DNA of 64,000 nt from Pseudopyrenochaeta lycopersici (taxonomy: Eukaryota; Ascomycota; Dothideomycetes; Pleosporales; Pseudopyrenochaetaceae): positions 62,001-126,000 of the forward strand of contig NHZP01000009.1 of the NCBI GenBank assembly GCA_003313425.1, given 5' to 3'. Shown here in pieces: positions 32,601 through 45,426 of the stretch. Below the pieces are notes generated by a model that worked only from the letters and a program-made list of their open reading frames with translations, did no database searches and was not told the DNA's origin. Position 1 is the stretch's first letter; each line of letters begins with the position of its first letter. The translations under genes were made by a program, and so were the position numbers.

Positions 32601-35600
32601 GACTCCTTAAGCTAAATATTAAACTTAACAGAAGCTGGATAAAGGTACTAGTGGATTCTGGAGCATAACAGAGCTACATTTCTACGCAAGCGATAGAACA
32701 AGCTAGCCTTGTCCTATCGTTGAAATTAGTACTATATCTATTAACAGTCGCTAATAGATAACTAATGCTATTAGAGTCTGTAATTACACACGAAGTATAG
32801 AGCGTGCAACTTATCATCTAGAACTATAGGGAAACGATTAACCTAGACGTCTTCAGACTATTACAGTATGATGTGATACTAGGACTCCTATAGTTAAGAG
32901 AACATAGTCTAGACATAGATTAGAAAAGGAAAAAGTTCTCGTTTAAATGCTGTAGAACAGACGCAACTACGAGTAAGCCTACGCTGCGGCCGAGTGCCCG
33001 GGTAGATAAGAAGATGACGATTAGAATCCTTACTTTAAACAAGGACGGCCTTAAGATATGAGGGTCCGACTCAGCAGGTACTAATAGGAGGCTCTTAGAC
33101 TAACAAGCTAGAGTTAAGGAGCAAAACGTAACTCTAGTAATCCCTGATGAGTATAAAGAATATAAGTTACTTTTTTAGGAAGAGACAACTATAAAAGCAT
33201 TGCCTAAGCATTAACCCTAGGATTATAAGATTATCCTACAGGAAGGAAAGTAACTGACTTTTAGCTTAATTTACGGTTTATTAGAAAAAGAACTTAAGAC
33301 TCTGCGCGAATATATTAAGACGAACTTAAAAAAGGGATTTATTAGAGAATTACAGTTACTAGCAGGATACCCTATACTATTTATACTAAAAAAGAATAGG
33401 AAGCTAAGATTATGCGTTAACTACTAGAAACTTAATAATATTACAGTAAAGAATTAATACCCTTTACTAAATATAGCGGAATTATAGGATTAACTAGCCT
33501 TTATAAAAGTCTTTACAGCATTAGACTTATAAGGAGTGTATAACCTTATTCGCATAGAGGAAGGTAAGGAATAGAAGACTGCGTTTAGAACACGCTACAG
33601 CTACTACAAGTATATAGTAATGCCTTTTAGTCTTACTAACGCACTAGTAACATGCTAGGCACTTATTAATAATGTGTTAAGGGAATACCTAGACGTATTT
33701 ATTATTACATACTTTAATAATATCCTGGTGTACTCTAAGAATCTACAGGAACATATTAAGCACGTTAAAATAGTTCTTGCCTGCTTAGGAAGATTTAGTT
33801 TACTGCTTAAACTTAAGAAATGTAAGTTCTATAAGGAGGAAGTTAAGTTCCTAGGATATATAGTAGGTGCACACGGAGTAAAGATAAGTAAAGAAAAAAT
33901 AAGAGTAGTAAAAGAATAGCCTAAACCTAAAATAGTTAAAGACATATAGTTATTTATAAGATTTATTAACTTTAACTAATAGTTTATTAAGGATTTCTCT
34001 AGGAAATCTATCCTACTTACTAAACTTATAAGAAAAGATATAAAATAGGAATAGGGAAATAAATAAAGAAAAGCATTCTAGATACTTAAGGAAGCTTATA
34101 TTATACTACTAGTGCTGATTACATTCTAAATAGGAGAACCCTTATAGTTTAAAACAGATACCTCAGACCTTGCACTAGGTGCAACGGCGAAATAAGAACG
34201 TGATAGGAAATAGCACCTAATCGCGTACTACTTAAGAAAATTTATAGACGCTAAGAAACGCTACGACGTGCATAATAAAGAGCTTATAGCAGTCGTTAAT
34301 GCCCTTAATTACTAGCGAATCTACGCAGAGAGTTGCTTAGATCTTACGATATTTACAGATTATAAGAACTTAGTTTATTTTACTACTACTAAAACCTTAA
34401 ACTGTAGACAGGTTAGATAGGCTAAAATACTAGGATAATATAAGTTTAAGATCGTGTATACGCTAGGAAAGGATAATAGCAGAGCTAATGCTCTTAGCTG
34501 TAGAATAGACATCGCAGGAATAAAAGCAATAGTTAGCGATGCTATCCTTTAAGTTAACTAGGATAGAAGCCTAGGACCTAATAAGTTATTAAATAACACT
34601 ATAATAATTACGTCTGAAGTACCTAAAGAATTGTAAGAGGCGATTATCTGATAACACTATAATAACCTAGTATATAGTTACCTAGGAATTAAGAGAATAA
34701 TAGAACTTATACAGCGATACTACAGCTTTAAGAATATAAAGGCTAAGGTTAAATAGTTTATTAAAAAATGCGCGGACTATTATAAGAATAAACACAGTAC
34801 CTACGTACCCTACGGAGAAATGCAAGCTATAGAGCTACCTAACAAACCTTAGGCAGACATTTCTATAGACTTTGTAACAGGGTTACTACTATCTAAAGAT
34901 CCCGCGACAGGAATTAAGTATAACGCTATCCTTAATATAGTCTGTAGATTTACGAAAGCAGCAGAAATAATACTGTTTAGAAATAACTATAACACAGAAC
35001 AACTAGCGTTTATTATCTTAGACAGACTAATATAATATCATAGTATACCTAAGTCTATTATAAGTAACAGAGATAAGCTCTTTACATCTAACTTCTAGTC
35101 TACCCTAATGGCCGCGATAGGAACAAAGAGAAAATTGTTAACAGCCTATTACTTACAAACGGACGGATAGATAGAAAGAACGAACAGAATAATAAAGACC
35201 TACCTAAGAATTTACAGCAATTAATAATAAAATAATTAGGTCTTATTGTTACTAATAGCATAACTAGCCTATAATAATAAATTGTTAGAATTAACTAGAA
35301 AGACACTGTTCTTTGCTAACTACAGGAGACACCCTAATCTCTTTATAAAGTTATATCCTAGTAGAAAAACTAAAGCAGCTATAAAAACAGCTAAAGAAAT
35401 AAAAAAAGTATATAAATAACTCTGAGAAAATCTTAAGAAAGCATAACGTAACAGTATTTCCTACTAGAATAAGAAAAGAAAAATAGTACCTTAGCTAAAA
35501 AAGGGGGATAAAGCATACTTACTTACGAAGAACCTACGTAATAAGCGACTAAGTAAAAGACTTAACTACGTTAAAGTTAGACTATTTTTAGTTAAAGAAC

Positions 35601-35990
35601 AGAATAGACTAGTAAACTATACACTTAAGCTACTACTAGATATAAAGATCTACCTACGCTTCTATATCTCTAAGTTAGAACTAGCTAATCCTGCTACACT
35701 ATTACAGAAAATATTCTAGTATAAACTAGAAGAAGAAAACAAATTTAAAGTTAAGAAAATCTAGGGATACTAATAAAATAGAAGAATTAATAACCTAGAA
35801 CTAAGCTTTAGCTACCTAGTTAAATAGAAAGGATACCTAAGCGTAGAGAGTACGTGGGAACTACTAGAAAATCTAGGAAACTGTTAAGAAAAAATTAGAG
35901 AATACTAGGAAAGGGAGGAAAGGAAAAAGAAGAAGTAAATAAACCTTAAGAAACGTTAAGAGCTAGAGGAAACTAACAGACCCGCTACTA
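32601..35990 (+). pseudogene. E2 pol with chromodomain, inactivated
   Basis: The protease motif LVDSGA near 32648-32665 is intact. RT covers about 33250-33930, with active site YFNN at 33710-33721 where YxDD is expected, so both aspartates are Asn. RNase H follows (QTDTSDLALGA-like, about 34155), then the integrase core (DISIDFVTGLL near 34857, QTDG near 35157) and a chromodomain at about 35810-35880 (YLV-stop-KGYLSVESTWELLENL). The chromodomain would have directed insertion to marked chromatin. The open stretch 33674-33919 is only the RT core between stops. Confidence 0.87.
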
Positions 35991-36537
35991 GTAGCCCATC
36001 GCCAGCTAGGACCTCCTAGTACTTAAGGGGGAGGCCTTCAAACGCACCCTAAGTACTGGGTGATAAACTAAACCTAAGGGCATTAGAAGCGTTTTTAGGC
36101 AACAAGGCCTCCGCTGCTTCTTACTTCTTAATGTCTTGTTCCTCTACAGCTATTACTTCTTCCGCGCGCTAATTAATTAAATCTATTTATTATCGTAACT
36201 GCTCTTTGTAAGCTTAAGCAACGCGCAGCTCCTCTAGAGCTTTTTTATGCGCCTTTATTGTAACCTCTTACGTATTTCTAGATTCTTTTATCTGCTCCTA
36301 AAGCTTCGTCTTCTAATCTACTAATTGTTTAAATTTAGACTCTGTAACTCGCACGTTGTAACGTTACCTTTAACGCAGACACTTGCTACATTTCCTGGAA
36401 CGAACATAGACCTTACATACCTAATTATACTTCGCGCACGTTGTGCACTTTTAAACTATAGCTTCCCTAAAGAAGTTAATAAAATTATAGAAACGTTAGC
36501 GACGAATAGTGCTAGACACTTATAGATGTTTAGGCAT
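35990..36537 (-). pseudogene. Opposite-strand accessory ORF of E2 with Cys cluster and coiled coil
   Basis: Minus-strand frame starting at ATG 36537 (MPKHL). It contains a Cys cluster, KCTTCAKYN-x-VCKVYV followed by SRKCSKCLR, i.e. C-x2-C-x6-C-x8-C-x2-C. A Lys/Glu/Gln-rich segment with heptad character follows (about 100 residues: ESKFKQLV, AHKKALEELRVA, EEVIAVEEQDIKK). It lies antisense to the stretch between the chromodomain and the 3' LTR. Stops are TAG/TAA at former Gln, Arg or Trp codons. A zinc-binding, nucleic-acid-binding or regulatory role is only inference; I know of similar multicopy fungal hypothetical proteins but no function. Confidence 0.7.
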
Positions 36538-36622
36538 GGCGAGACATAATGCGGCAAGAAGTAGGAAACGCCTGCGTTATATAATAAGCACTAAGGACAG
36601 CGCTAGGACAGGAGGGGGATGG

Positions 36623-37010
36623 TGTTATAATCCTGCTGGGACCCTGCCCTAGTGGCCCTAACTGGACCTCACAGGTATTGGACCAACAACCGAGGTCACG
36701 TGACGTGCTCAGTTGATCAGTTTGATCAGTGGCACTAAGCACACGGAGCACACTGAGCAACATGCATAACTTCTATGTATATAGATCACCATAATGAACC
36801 CTTATGGCTTATTATGTTTAACTTAATATTATACTCTACAGTATAGTGATAGCAATACTAATTGTTCTTAACCCCTAGTACTCTTTACAGAAGCGCCCTC
36901 TTACTGTCTTAGTCCTAGACCCCTTCCATCTAGTCCCTCACTCTATCCCGGAGAACCAACCTTGCAATCTCATTGGTTATCCTCACCGATAGCCTTAAAG
37001 ATTCTTCACA
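36623..37010 (+). repeat. 3' LTR of E2
   Basis: 388 bp, TGTTATAATCCTGC...TTCTTCACA. It differs from the 5' LTR mainly by transitions such as ACGATCC to ATAATCC. It is followed by the target duplication CTGCG. Confidence 0.95.
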
Positions 37011-37119
37011 CTGCGCTAGCTGCGCAGAGTAAGGACGATAAGTATTATTCTCTCCTATAGCTAAGTAATAGTAATATAAAACTATCCCTTTACTATTATC
37101 TATAGTATAAAGTAAGTAC

Positions 37120-37579
37120 TGTGCCGATGCACTTGGTGACCTGGTCACCTGGCCACTAAGGGCATCTCAGCTAGTTAGATGCAGCAGTTCAGATGCAGCA
37201 GTTCAGATGCAGCAGCTCAGGCCACAGCAGCTTAGGCCACAGCAGCTCAGACTTCAAGGCAATTAAGCGAGATTAGCAGAAAAATAAGGAAATAAGGAGG
37301 CAGGCAGGCGGAACCATCAAGAAAACCAGGAAACCAAGTTCCACTATCCAGGGGGAATATCTAAGGAACATCCAGAAGTAATTAAGATAGTACAGACAGA
37401 CAGACAGACAGATACAGATACTACAGTTACTACCCCCCCCCCCCTATTATTGTTCATCCTTGTTTACCTACCTCCAACCTCTTATCTCATCCTTGATGGG
37501 ATGACTACCTAGCTGTGTTCAGTGAGCTCAAGGCTACCATCGACAGGGAGAAGTTGGCTGAGGCCTCTGTCCCTACACA
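37120..37579 (+). mobile_element. 460-bp TG...CA insertion, copy 2
   Basis: Same family as 20067-20394: starts TGTGCCGATGCACTTGG and ends CCCTACACA, with a 4-bp duplication GTAC (37116-37119 and 37580-37583). Close to the left end is the palindrome GGTGACC-T-GGTCACC. The extra length relative to copy 1 lies in the middle: three ATGCAGCAGTTC-like repeats (37178-37245), a CAGA run (about 37402-37421) and C12 (37433-37444). The last 90 bp match copy 1 closely (AGGGAGAAGTTGGCTGAGGC). No ORF. Confidence 0.75.
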
Positions 37580-37583
37580 GTAC

Positions 37584-39470
37584 TATTACCTAAAACTATA
37601 CGTTATATAATAATACTTCTCTATATAATAGTCTAGAGGTAGTTCCCTCTACGTAATCTAGTAAATAGGCTGCCTCTGCTAGTAAGACACCTAACTCTCT
37701 TATTAAAGTTAAACTATAATAAGATAAAGAACTACTAACTCTTAGTATAAGTACACTTCTAATACTTAATAAGCGTATCCTAGCTACTAAAAAGAGGCGT
37801 AATAAGCTTTAAGTACTTCTACGCCTACGCGTAATTAAAGAAGAAATTATATAGCTAGAAAGTATTAAATATAACTTTACCTTAGCCTTATTAGTAGATA
37901 GAACTCTTAAAGTTTAGGTTATAGAGGCGCGTAAGAGGAGCGTACTTAACGCGTCTTTACTTTTATACGTAAAACGTACGCTTAAACCTAGAGATCTATC
38001 TAAATACTAAAGAAGAAACTTAAAAGAATATTATAAGTTTTTTTACTTATATAAAGTAGTATTTTAACTCTTACTATAAGAATTTTATCTTAATAATAAT
38101 AAAGTTATCTAGGCTATATAGTACTTAAGAAGAGACTTAAGAAACTATTAGTATACGTACTATAAGTATATATTTAAAGTAAATAAAATAATACTTACCT
38201 AGGAATGCTTTAAGTAGTATATACTTAACTTACTATCTAACCTAATTAATTACAGCCTTAAAGCAGCTATAGTATATACTTAGGCTATATAGTAGAAAGA
38301 CTAGACTATTTAGTCTTTTATAACCTACTTTAATATTATTAAAAATTAACTTACGCTCTATACTAAGGTATAGAGAGTTTAGTATCTCTTCTTAAAGTTA
38401 AAGCCTAAATTATAGAAGGCTATTACTAACTACTACTAGATTCTTATAACTAGAGAGAATTTAATAGTATTAAGCTCTATACTTAAGTAGAACCTACGCT
38501 AAGCTTTACTAACGTAAGACTAGCACACGCGTAATATATCTAAAGGAAAATCTTAAAAAAGTACTCTATAATATAAATTAGATAAGCCTTTCTATAGACT
38601 ATAAGATAAAAGTAAAGTTACTTACTTTAATTATAAGAAGGTTAGATACTATACTAATAAGTACTAAAGTAGTAATCTAAACTACCTTCTAGTACGCATT
38701 AACTAGACAGGAAAAAGTTAAGCCTTACTAGTAATCTAGGAATAGTAAGGCGTATACTTATTAATATTTTACTAAGTATAAAGTATAAGTGCAGCGCAGC
38801 TGTAGAGACAGGCCTTAAGAAGGAACTCTAAGTTATTCTTAACTCTTAGGCTAACGTAAGCTTAATTAGTTAGAAGCTAGCTATTAAGATAAGACTACTA
38901 CTACTTAAAGGAGTAGAGCTCCTAAGACTAAGATAGATTAGTACCTAACGTTAGAATACTTATATAGTATATAAGCTTTAGGTGCGTTTAATAGATAATA
39001 ATAGCGTTAATTACTAAGCTTAGGTTATAGCGTATAGAGTAGATAAAGAGGGCGTTCCTCTTTTACTTAGTAACCTTTTTTTATAATAGCAGAATATTTA
39101 TATTAACTATAGCTCTTAAATATAGTATTAGGGATATACCTTAGCTAATATTAAGCTTATTACTACTATAGAAATTTATAAAGATATAGAGTAAACTAGC
39201 TCTAATATATACCTTCTAGGAGTACTATAGGTTATAGGTAAAGGTTTAGAGTATAATACTCGCATCTTTAGAGCGCGTGTCGCGCTAGAAGCGTGTATTC
39301 CTAATATATTAGCTAACTATAGTAATATATTTAATAATAAAAAGGTAGAAGCCTTACTAAATTTTAAGACTTTAGACTATACTATCTTACTTATAGCTAG
39401 GGTTACCGTTTACTATAGTAATAGTAATTACTATTTCTAAAAATAGAATATCTAAAACTATAAGTTTATA
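37584..39470 (+). pseudogene. Gag-like remnant of another gypsy element
   Basis: Heavily RIP-altered. Read through stops, the plus strand gives a long Leu/Tyr/Lys-rich frame with a gag-like core (LYFYT to ILKI-like segments, about 37950-38540). A zinc-knuckle-like YFNYKKVRYYTNKY lies near 38625-38670 with the expected Cys and His positions changed to Tyr. A protease-like region follows but no RT is found, so the copy is truncated near the (TA)n run at about 39466-39490. No LTRs were identified. Family placement is tentative. Confidence 0.45.
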
Positions 39471-40275
39471 TATATATATATATATATATAAAGAAAAGTA
39501 GAGAGAGTAAAGCTAAGAATAATAGGAAATAAAGAAGCTACTATAACTATTATATAGAATAGTCTTAAGCCTTAGATATAAAGTTAAGTTTATATCTTAA
39601 GATATTCCTAAATAGTACTATTAAAATAAATAAATTCTATAGTAACTTAACTATAGTTTATAAAAGGTTAATTCTAACTAAGTTCTATTGTTTTAAGTAT
39701 AGTTAATATAGAAATTAAGCTAAAATTAGTTAAGTATTTAAGTTTTATAAAGATAGTACGTAAGAGTCGTAAGATTTTAGCTTAAGCCCTTTCTTACTAT
39801 CTTACTTAGTATTAATACTAAATTATTAAGCTAGATATTATTCTAATTAGAATTTATAAAAAGTTAAATACTCTAAATAGTTAATACTTTATCTTTAATA
39901 TATCTTTATATAAATAAATAATAATATTAAGCTTAGATAGTTTAAGTCTCTTAATATTATATAGATTACTAATACTAAAATAGTAATCTAGATACTAATC
40001 TTATTAGATTTTATAAAAAATTATAATTAACTATAAATAACTAGCTAGGATTTAATATAGCATATATACTTAAAGAGAGAAATAAAGCTAGATAGTCTTA
40101 GTATCTTAAATAGCTAAACTATATATAAAGTACTATATAAAAGCTAAATAATAAGATTATAAAAAGATAAGATTATTAATTATATAATTTCTAACTCTTA
40201 ACTAATCTAACTAATAGTTATCTTAATAATATCTTAGTTATATATAGTAACTAGCTATTTATAAGGTATAGTATT
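39471..40275. other. AT-rich flank of the hAT element, no gene seen
   Basis: Opens with a (TA)n run and is otherwise extremely AT-rich with dense stops. It probably contains one end of the hAT element, but no inverted repeat or 8-bp duplication could be fixed. Confidence 0.4.
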
Positions 40276-40309
40276 TTATTCTATATTACTATTCTTACTC
40301 TTACTACTA

Positions 40310-40495
40310 CTATTATAACTATTATAACTATTATAACTATTATAACTATTATAACTATTATAACTATTATAACTATTATAACTATTATAACTATTATAAC
40401 TATTATAACTATTATAACTATTATAACTATTATAACTATTATAACTATTATAACTATTATTGCTATTATAACTATTATAACTATTATTAGAATTA
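40310..40495 (-). repeat. 9-bp tandem repeat (Asn-Ser-Tyr) in hAT C-terminus
   Basis: About 20 copies of AACTATTAT, one with a TGCTATTAT variant near 40460. On the coding (minus) strand it reads as repeated Tyr-Asn-Ser beyond the conserved dimerisation domain. Confidence 0.9.
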
Positions 40496-41710
40496 TAACT
40501 AGTAATACTAGTAGTACTTTTATCTTCTAAATAGCCTTCTTCCTCTTCTTCTAATACTATTTGTTTATTTTTCCCTTTATAATTATTAATTAAGTTATTA
40601 TAGTTAGATTCTTCTAAAAATAGTAAGTTATTATTAATAAGTTCTTCTTTATTATCTATAGTATTAAGTTCTTTTAAAATAATTAGATTTTTAATAGAGC
40701 TAGGTAGTAGTCTATTTCTAGAGTTAGTTACTATATTACCTACTTTAGAAAAGTAGATTCTAACAGAGTAGAAGTAGCTAAAATAGCTAGATAATCTCTA
40801 GCTATATTATAAATAATAGGAAACCTACTTTTGTTAGTATTATAATAATTATCTATAGTAATTTCTTTAAGTATTCTAGGCTCTGCTAAATATAGTTCTC
40901 TTTTATTATCTAAAGTATTAAATAATCTAGTAGGCGTTAAATATAGTTTATCTTAAACTAAATCTAGATTACTACTAAAACTAGATTCTATATTAGTACT
41001 AGACTCTATTATAGTATTATTATCTTTATAACTATTAGATTGTTCTATAAAATTCTTTTTAATATTATTAATTATTTCTATATTATAGTTTAAGCTATAA
41101 AAAATATCTAATTTAAAATGCGGATCTAGTAAAGTTACTATATATAAGTCTTTAAGTTTATTTATATTAGTACTAGTTATAAGATAATAATATAATAATT
41201 TATTTATAGCTTCTTTTAAGCCTTCTTTTATAAAGATATGTTCTTCTTTATAACTATATTCTTTTAATTTCTTATAAAGCCAACTAATATATACTATAGT
41301 ATATATATTACTAGAAGAACCTTGTAGTTCAATAGTAGGTTTTTTAAATAATTCTAAGATATCTCTTAGTTTAATAATATAATTCTAATTATCTATTAAT
41401 ATATTAAAAGACTCTATATTTATATCTTTCTTCTTAGAATTAGATAAAATACTAGCTTTATATAATACTAAATTTATCTTATCTTTAAAATAAATAAATC
41501 TTTCTATTATATTATAAGTAGATAACTACCTAGTAGTATTATCTGTAACTAGTATCTCTAGTCCTTTTATATTATTTAGTTTATTAGATTTTACTACTTT
41601 CTTAAAATTATTTTTTAAGTAGTAATTATATTTAAATTTATTAATTATAGTTCTAATTAGACTAGGTAAAGCTTTTCTATTATTAATAAACTCTATAGTA
41701 CTATTAGTAC

Positions 41711-41836
<126 letters not shown>

Positions 41837-42825
41837 TAATCTCCTCTATTATTCTATTAATATTATTATTAAACTTTTTAGTATTATTTATATTAAAGAA
41901 AGTATAATCTAAAAAGCTATTACTAATTAAATTTAAGATATATGCTACGCACTTAATATCTATTATATTATAATTATACTTTTTATTATATTTATTTTTT
42001 AATAATTCTATAGTACTATTAATAGATGAAGCATTATCTCTAGTTACACTAATAAGATTTTTTCTTAAATTAAATTCTTCAAGAATATTATTTAGTATAT
42101 TATATATTATAATACTAGTATAAGATTCAAAGTTATTTAAATCTTCAAATCCTATTAAATAACTTTTTAATATAAAGCTATTATCTAAATAGAGTATAGT
42201 AATAGCTAAAAAATCTATATTATTACTAGATCTCCACTCATCTAAAGTAATAGAGAATCTACTATTATTTTTACTTAATACTACTTTTAATTTATTTAAC
42301 TCTAGCTTATAAAAAGTATCTAACTCTTTTCTTATAGTAGTTCTTCCTATAATAGGTATATTATCTTTTAAGTATTTTACTAAGTTATTAAAACTAGTAT
42401 TTTCTACTATACTAAAAGGTAAGTTATTATTTAACATAAAAGATAAAACTAGGCCTTTTTTTTATATTAGTATTTTTAAAATAAGAGTTTAAAGTATTAG
42501 TAGTAGTAACACTACTACTTCCTATATTAGAACTATCTTCTCGATTAAAGTCTTCGTCTTCTAAACTAATAGGCTTATTTAAATTAAAATACTTAGTTTT
42601 ATAGTGCATATTTAAGTTAGTAGTTTTAATAGGCCACTTTACTTTAAAATAATAAGTACAGCTAGTAAAAATAACTTTAAATAATCTAAGTTCTCCTTCT
42701 TTATAAGGTAAAAGTTCTAGTTTAAACTTTCTAGTTTTAAAAATAGGAGCTAAATTAGCTATAGAAGGTAGTTCTAAAGTAGAAGATAATAGATCTTCTT
42801 CAGAAAAGATTATTCTAGAAGACAT

Positions 42826-43217
42826 AATACTTCTAATACTAAATAATAATAAAAATATATTTAAACTATAGTTTATTATAGCTAAGAACTTTAAATATAC
42901 TAAAAAGTATTTAAAAAGTATATATAGTAATATATTAAAAAAGCTATATAACTATAATTTATATAGTTATACTACTATTTAAAAGAAATAAATAAGTTTA
43001 TATAACTATACTCTATATAGTTATATTCTTATTAATTTCTATAAAAGTACATATAAAAAAGTAGAGTAAAGTAATATAAGATAAAAGTATAGTAAGTTAC
43101 TAGCAAGATTTTTTCTAAAGAGTAAAATAAAAAGAGAGGATCCTTTATTATATACTAAAGAAAACTATACTTAGTATATTATAAATCTTACTATTATAAT
43201 AGTACTCTAATACTTTA
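42826..43217. other. hAT upstream flank, no gene seen
   Basis: AT-rich non-coding sequence with several near-repeats of TATATAACTATA (42950-43025). It probably holds the 5' subterminal region of the hAT element. Confidence 0.4.
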
Positions 43218-43946
43218 AGTTTCTAAAAGCCCCTTAAGTTTTAAAATAAGCTTTAAGTTTTAGAATAGGCCTTAAGTTTTAGAATACACCTTAAGTTTTA
43301 GAACAGGCCTAAGTTTTAAAATGAGCCTTAAGTTTTAAAATAAGCCTTAAGTTTTAAAATAAGCCTTAAGTTTTAAAATACGCCTTAAGTTTTAAAATAA
43401 GCCTAAAGTTTTAAAATAAGCCTTAAGTTTTAAAATGAGCCTAAAGTTTAATAATAAGCCTAAAGTTTTAAAGTAAGCCTTAAGTTTTAGAATAAAATAA
43501 GCTTTAAGTTTTAGAATAAAATAAGCTTTAAGTTTTAGAATAAAATAAGCTTTAAGTTTTAGAATAAAATAAGCTTTAAGTTTTAGAATAAAATAAGCTT
43601 TAAGTTTTAGAATAAAATAAGCTTTAAGTTTTAGAATAAAATAAGCTTTAAGTTTTAGAATAAAATAAGCTTTAAGTTTTAGAATAAAATAAGCTTTAAG
43701 TTTTAGAATAAAATAAGCTTTAAGTTTTAGAATAAAATAAGCTTTAAGTTTTAGAATAAAATAAGCTTTAAGTTTTAGAATAAAATAAGCTTTAAGTTTT
43801 AGAATAAAATAAGCTTTAAGTTTTAGAATAAAATAAGCTTTAAGTTTTAGAATAAAATAAGCTTTAAGTTTTAGAATAAAATAAGCTTTAAGTTTTAGAA
43901 TAAAATAAGCTTTAAGTTTTAGAATAAAATAAGCTTTAAGTTTTAG
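43218..43946. repeat. Minisatellite: degenerate about 20-bp units, then 19 perfect 24-bp units
   Basis: From about 43218 to 43490 there are variable 18-21-bp units built on CCTTAAGTTTTAAAATAAG. From 43491 to 43946 there are exactly 19 copies of AATAAAATAAGCTTTAAGTTTTAG (24 bp), essentially identical. The uniform block looks like a recent expansion from one unit of the older array. No ORF or known satellite family was recognised. Confidence 0.95.
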
Positions 43947-44475
<529 letters not shown>

Positions 44476-44842
44476 TGTTAAAGATCTAATTAAGTAGTTA
44501 CAATATAAAGCAACTAGTGTTAACTAGTTAGGCTCTTTAGAGTATTCTATAGATATATAGTAGTATACTTATAGATTATCTAAAGTTAATTATAATATAC
44601 TATAGAGGCTATATTATATAAGTCTATATACATAATTATCTTATAGGATTCTTATAAGGCCTGCTCTAGGTTTTTTAAGTTTATCTCTGTCTTATAGGAT
44701 ATAGTCTATCTTAGCGTAGGTTTCTTAGGATTACGTAATACTAGCGTTATTAGTTAGCTTAGAGGCTTAGTTTCCTTATTAGTTATCTATGCCTCCTTCT
44801 ATATCCTTATAACTGCCGCCCTTCCTACTTCTATTTATAACA
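44476..44842 (-). repeat. 3' LTR of C
   Basis: 367 bp. On the minus strand it starts TGTTATAAATAGAAG and ends TTTAACA. It aligns with the split copy at 52502-52597 plus 60749-61058, but lacks about 39 bp present there around the D insertion point. Confidence 0.85.
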
Positions 44843-44883
44843 CTATCCTCCTCCTTTAGTCCTTATATCCTTATAACTAACTT

Positions 44884-45426
44884 ATAGCTTCTTATAGTAC
44901 TACCTAGCGTTATTCTATTAGAGATTATATAAATACTATTAGTTAAGTTATAATAGTTTCCTGTAAATATTATTTAAAAAAAAAGCTAGAGTATAAGATA
45001 TTATTATTAAAAGCGAAGTGTAGAAATTATTATTATAATAGGGTGTTATTATATAAGCTAGTAGACGTACTAGTTCTAAACTTTTCTTGTCTAGATAAGA
45101 AATTAGCTTACTTAGACGTGTAAGAAGCTAAAGCTAATAACGCAGAAGAGAAGGCGCTAAATACTCTTCTTACTACTTACGTAAAAAAGAATTAACTTTA
45201 TAAGTAGTAGAAATTATTATAGTATTATAAATAATAATAGGTAGATAATTCTAGTTATATTATAGAAGAGATTAAAGTATTAGAGGTAATTAAGGATATT
45301 AACTGTAAGGTTAACGTTCTTAAGTAAGAGTTAATGCCTAGCACTTCTACCTTAAACTAGAGTATCTTTACTCTATCTTAGCTTAAAAGTAACTCTCTTC
45401 CTCTAAGAAATACGTTATTAGATTAA
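44884..45426 (+). pseudogene. Opposite-strand accessory ORF of C with Cys cluster
   Basis: Plus-strand frame (180 codons) antisense to the 3' end of element C, starting 42 bp inside the LTR boundary. The probable start is ATA (44884-44886), a mutated ATG. It reads IVSCKYYLKKKLEYKILLLKA, then KCRNYYYNRV, so several Cys of a C-x2-C-type cluster are now Tyr. A charged region follows with heptad-like Leu (SCLDKKLAYLDV, EAKANNAEEKALNTLL, IIEEIKVLEVIKDIN). Stops are TAA/TAG at plausible former Gln/Arg codons. Layout matches the antisense frame of E1 and E2, although the sequence is different. Function unknown. Confidence 0.6.

Larger units (their letters stand above)
29976..37010 (+). mobile_element. 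Ty3/gypsy chromovirus copy E2, complete, RIP-mutated
   Basis: A 7035-bp element with 388-bp LTRs and a perfect 5-bp target duplication CTGCG (29971-29975 and 37011-37015). It encodes gag with a zinc knuckle, protease, RT, RNase H, integrase and a C-terminal chromodomain in gypsy order, all on plus, plus an opposite-strand frame before the 3' LTR. A purine tract (36611-36622, GGAGGGGGATGG) precedes the 3' LTR. It is less mutated than E1: the gag ATG survives. It is still non-functional. Confidence 0.95.

Noticed and set aside
36530..37148. Minus ORFs within and beside the E2 3' LTR (36530-36763, 36930-37148)
   Set aside because: They lie in LTR sequence and in the start of the small insertion; no matching protein features.
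43218..43946. CRISPR array
   Set aside because: Units abut with no unique spacers, and the organism is a fungus; it is a simple tandem repeat.
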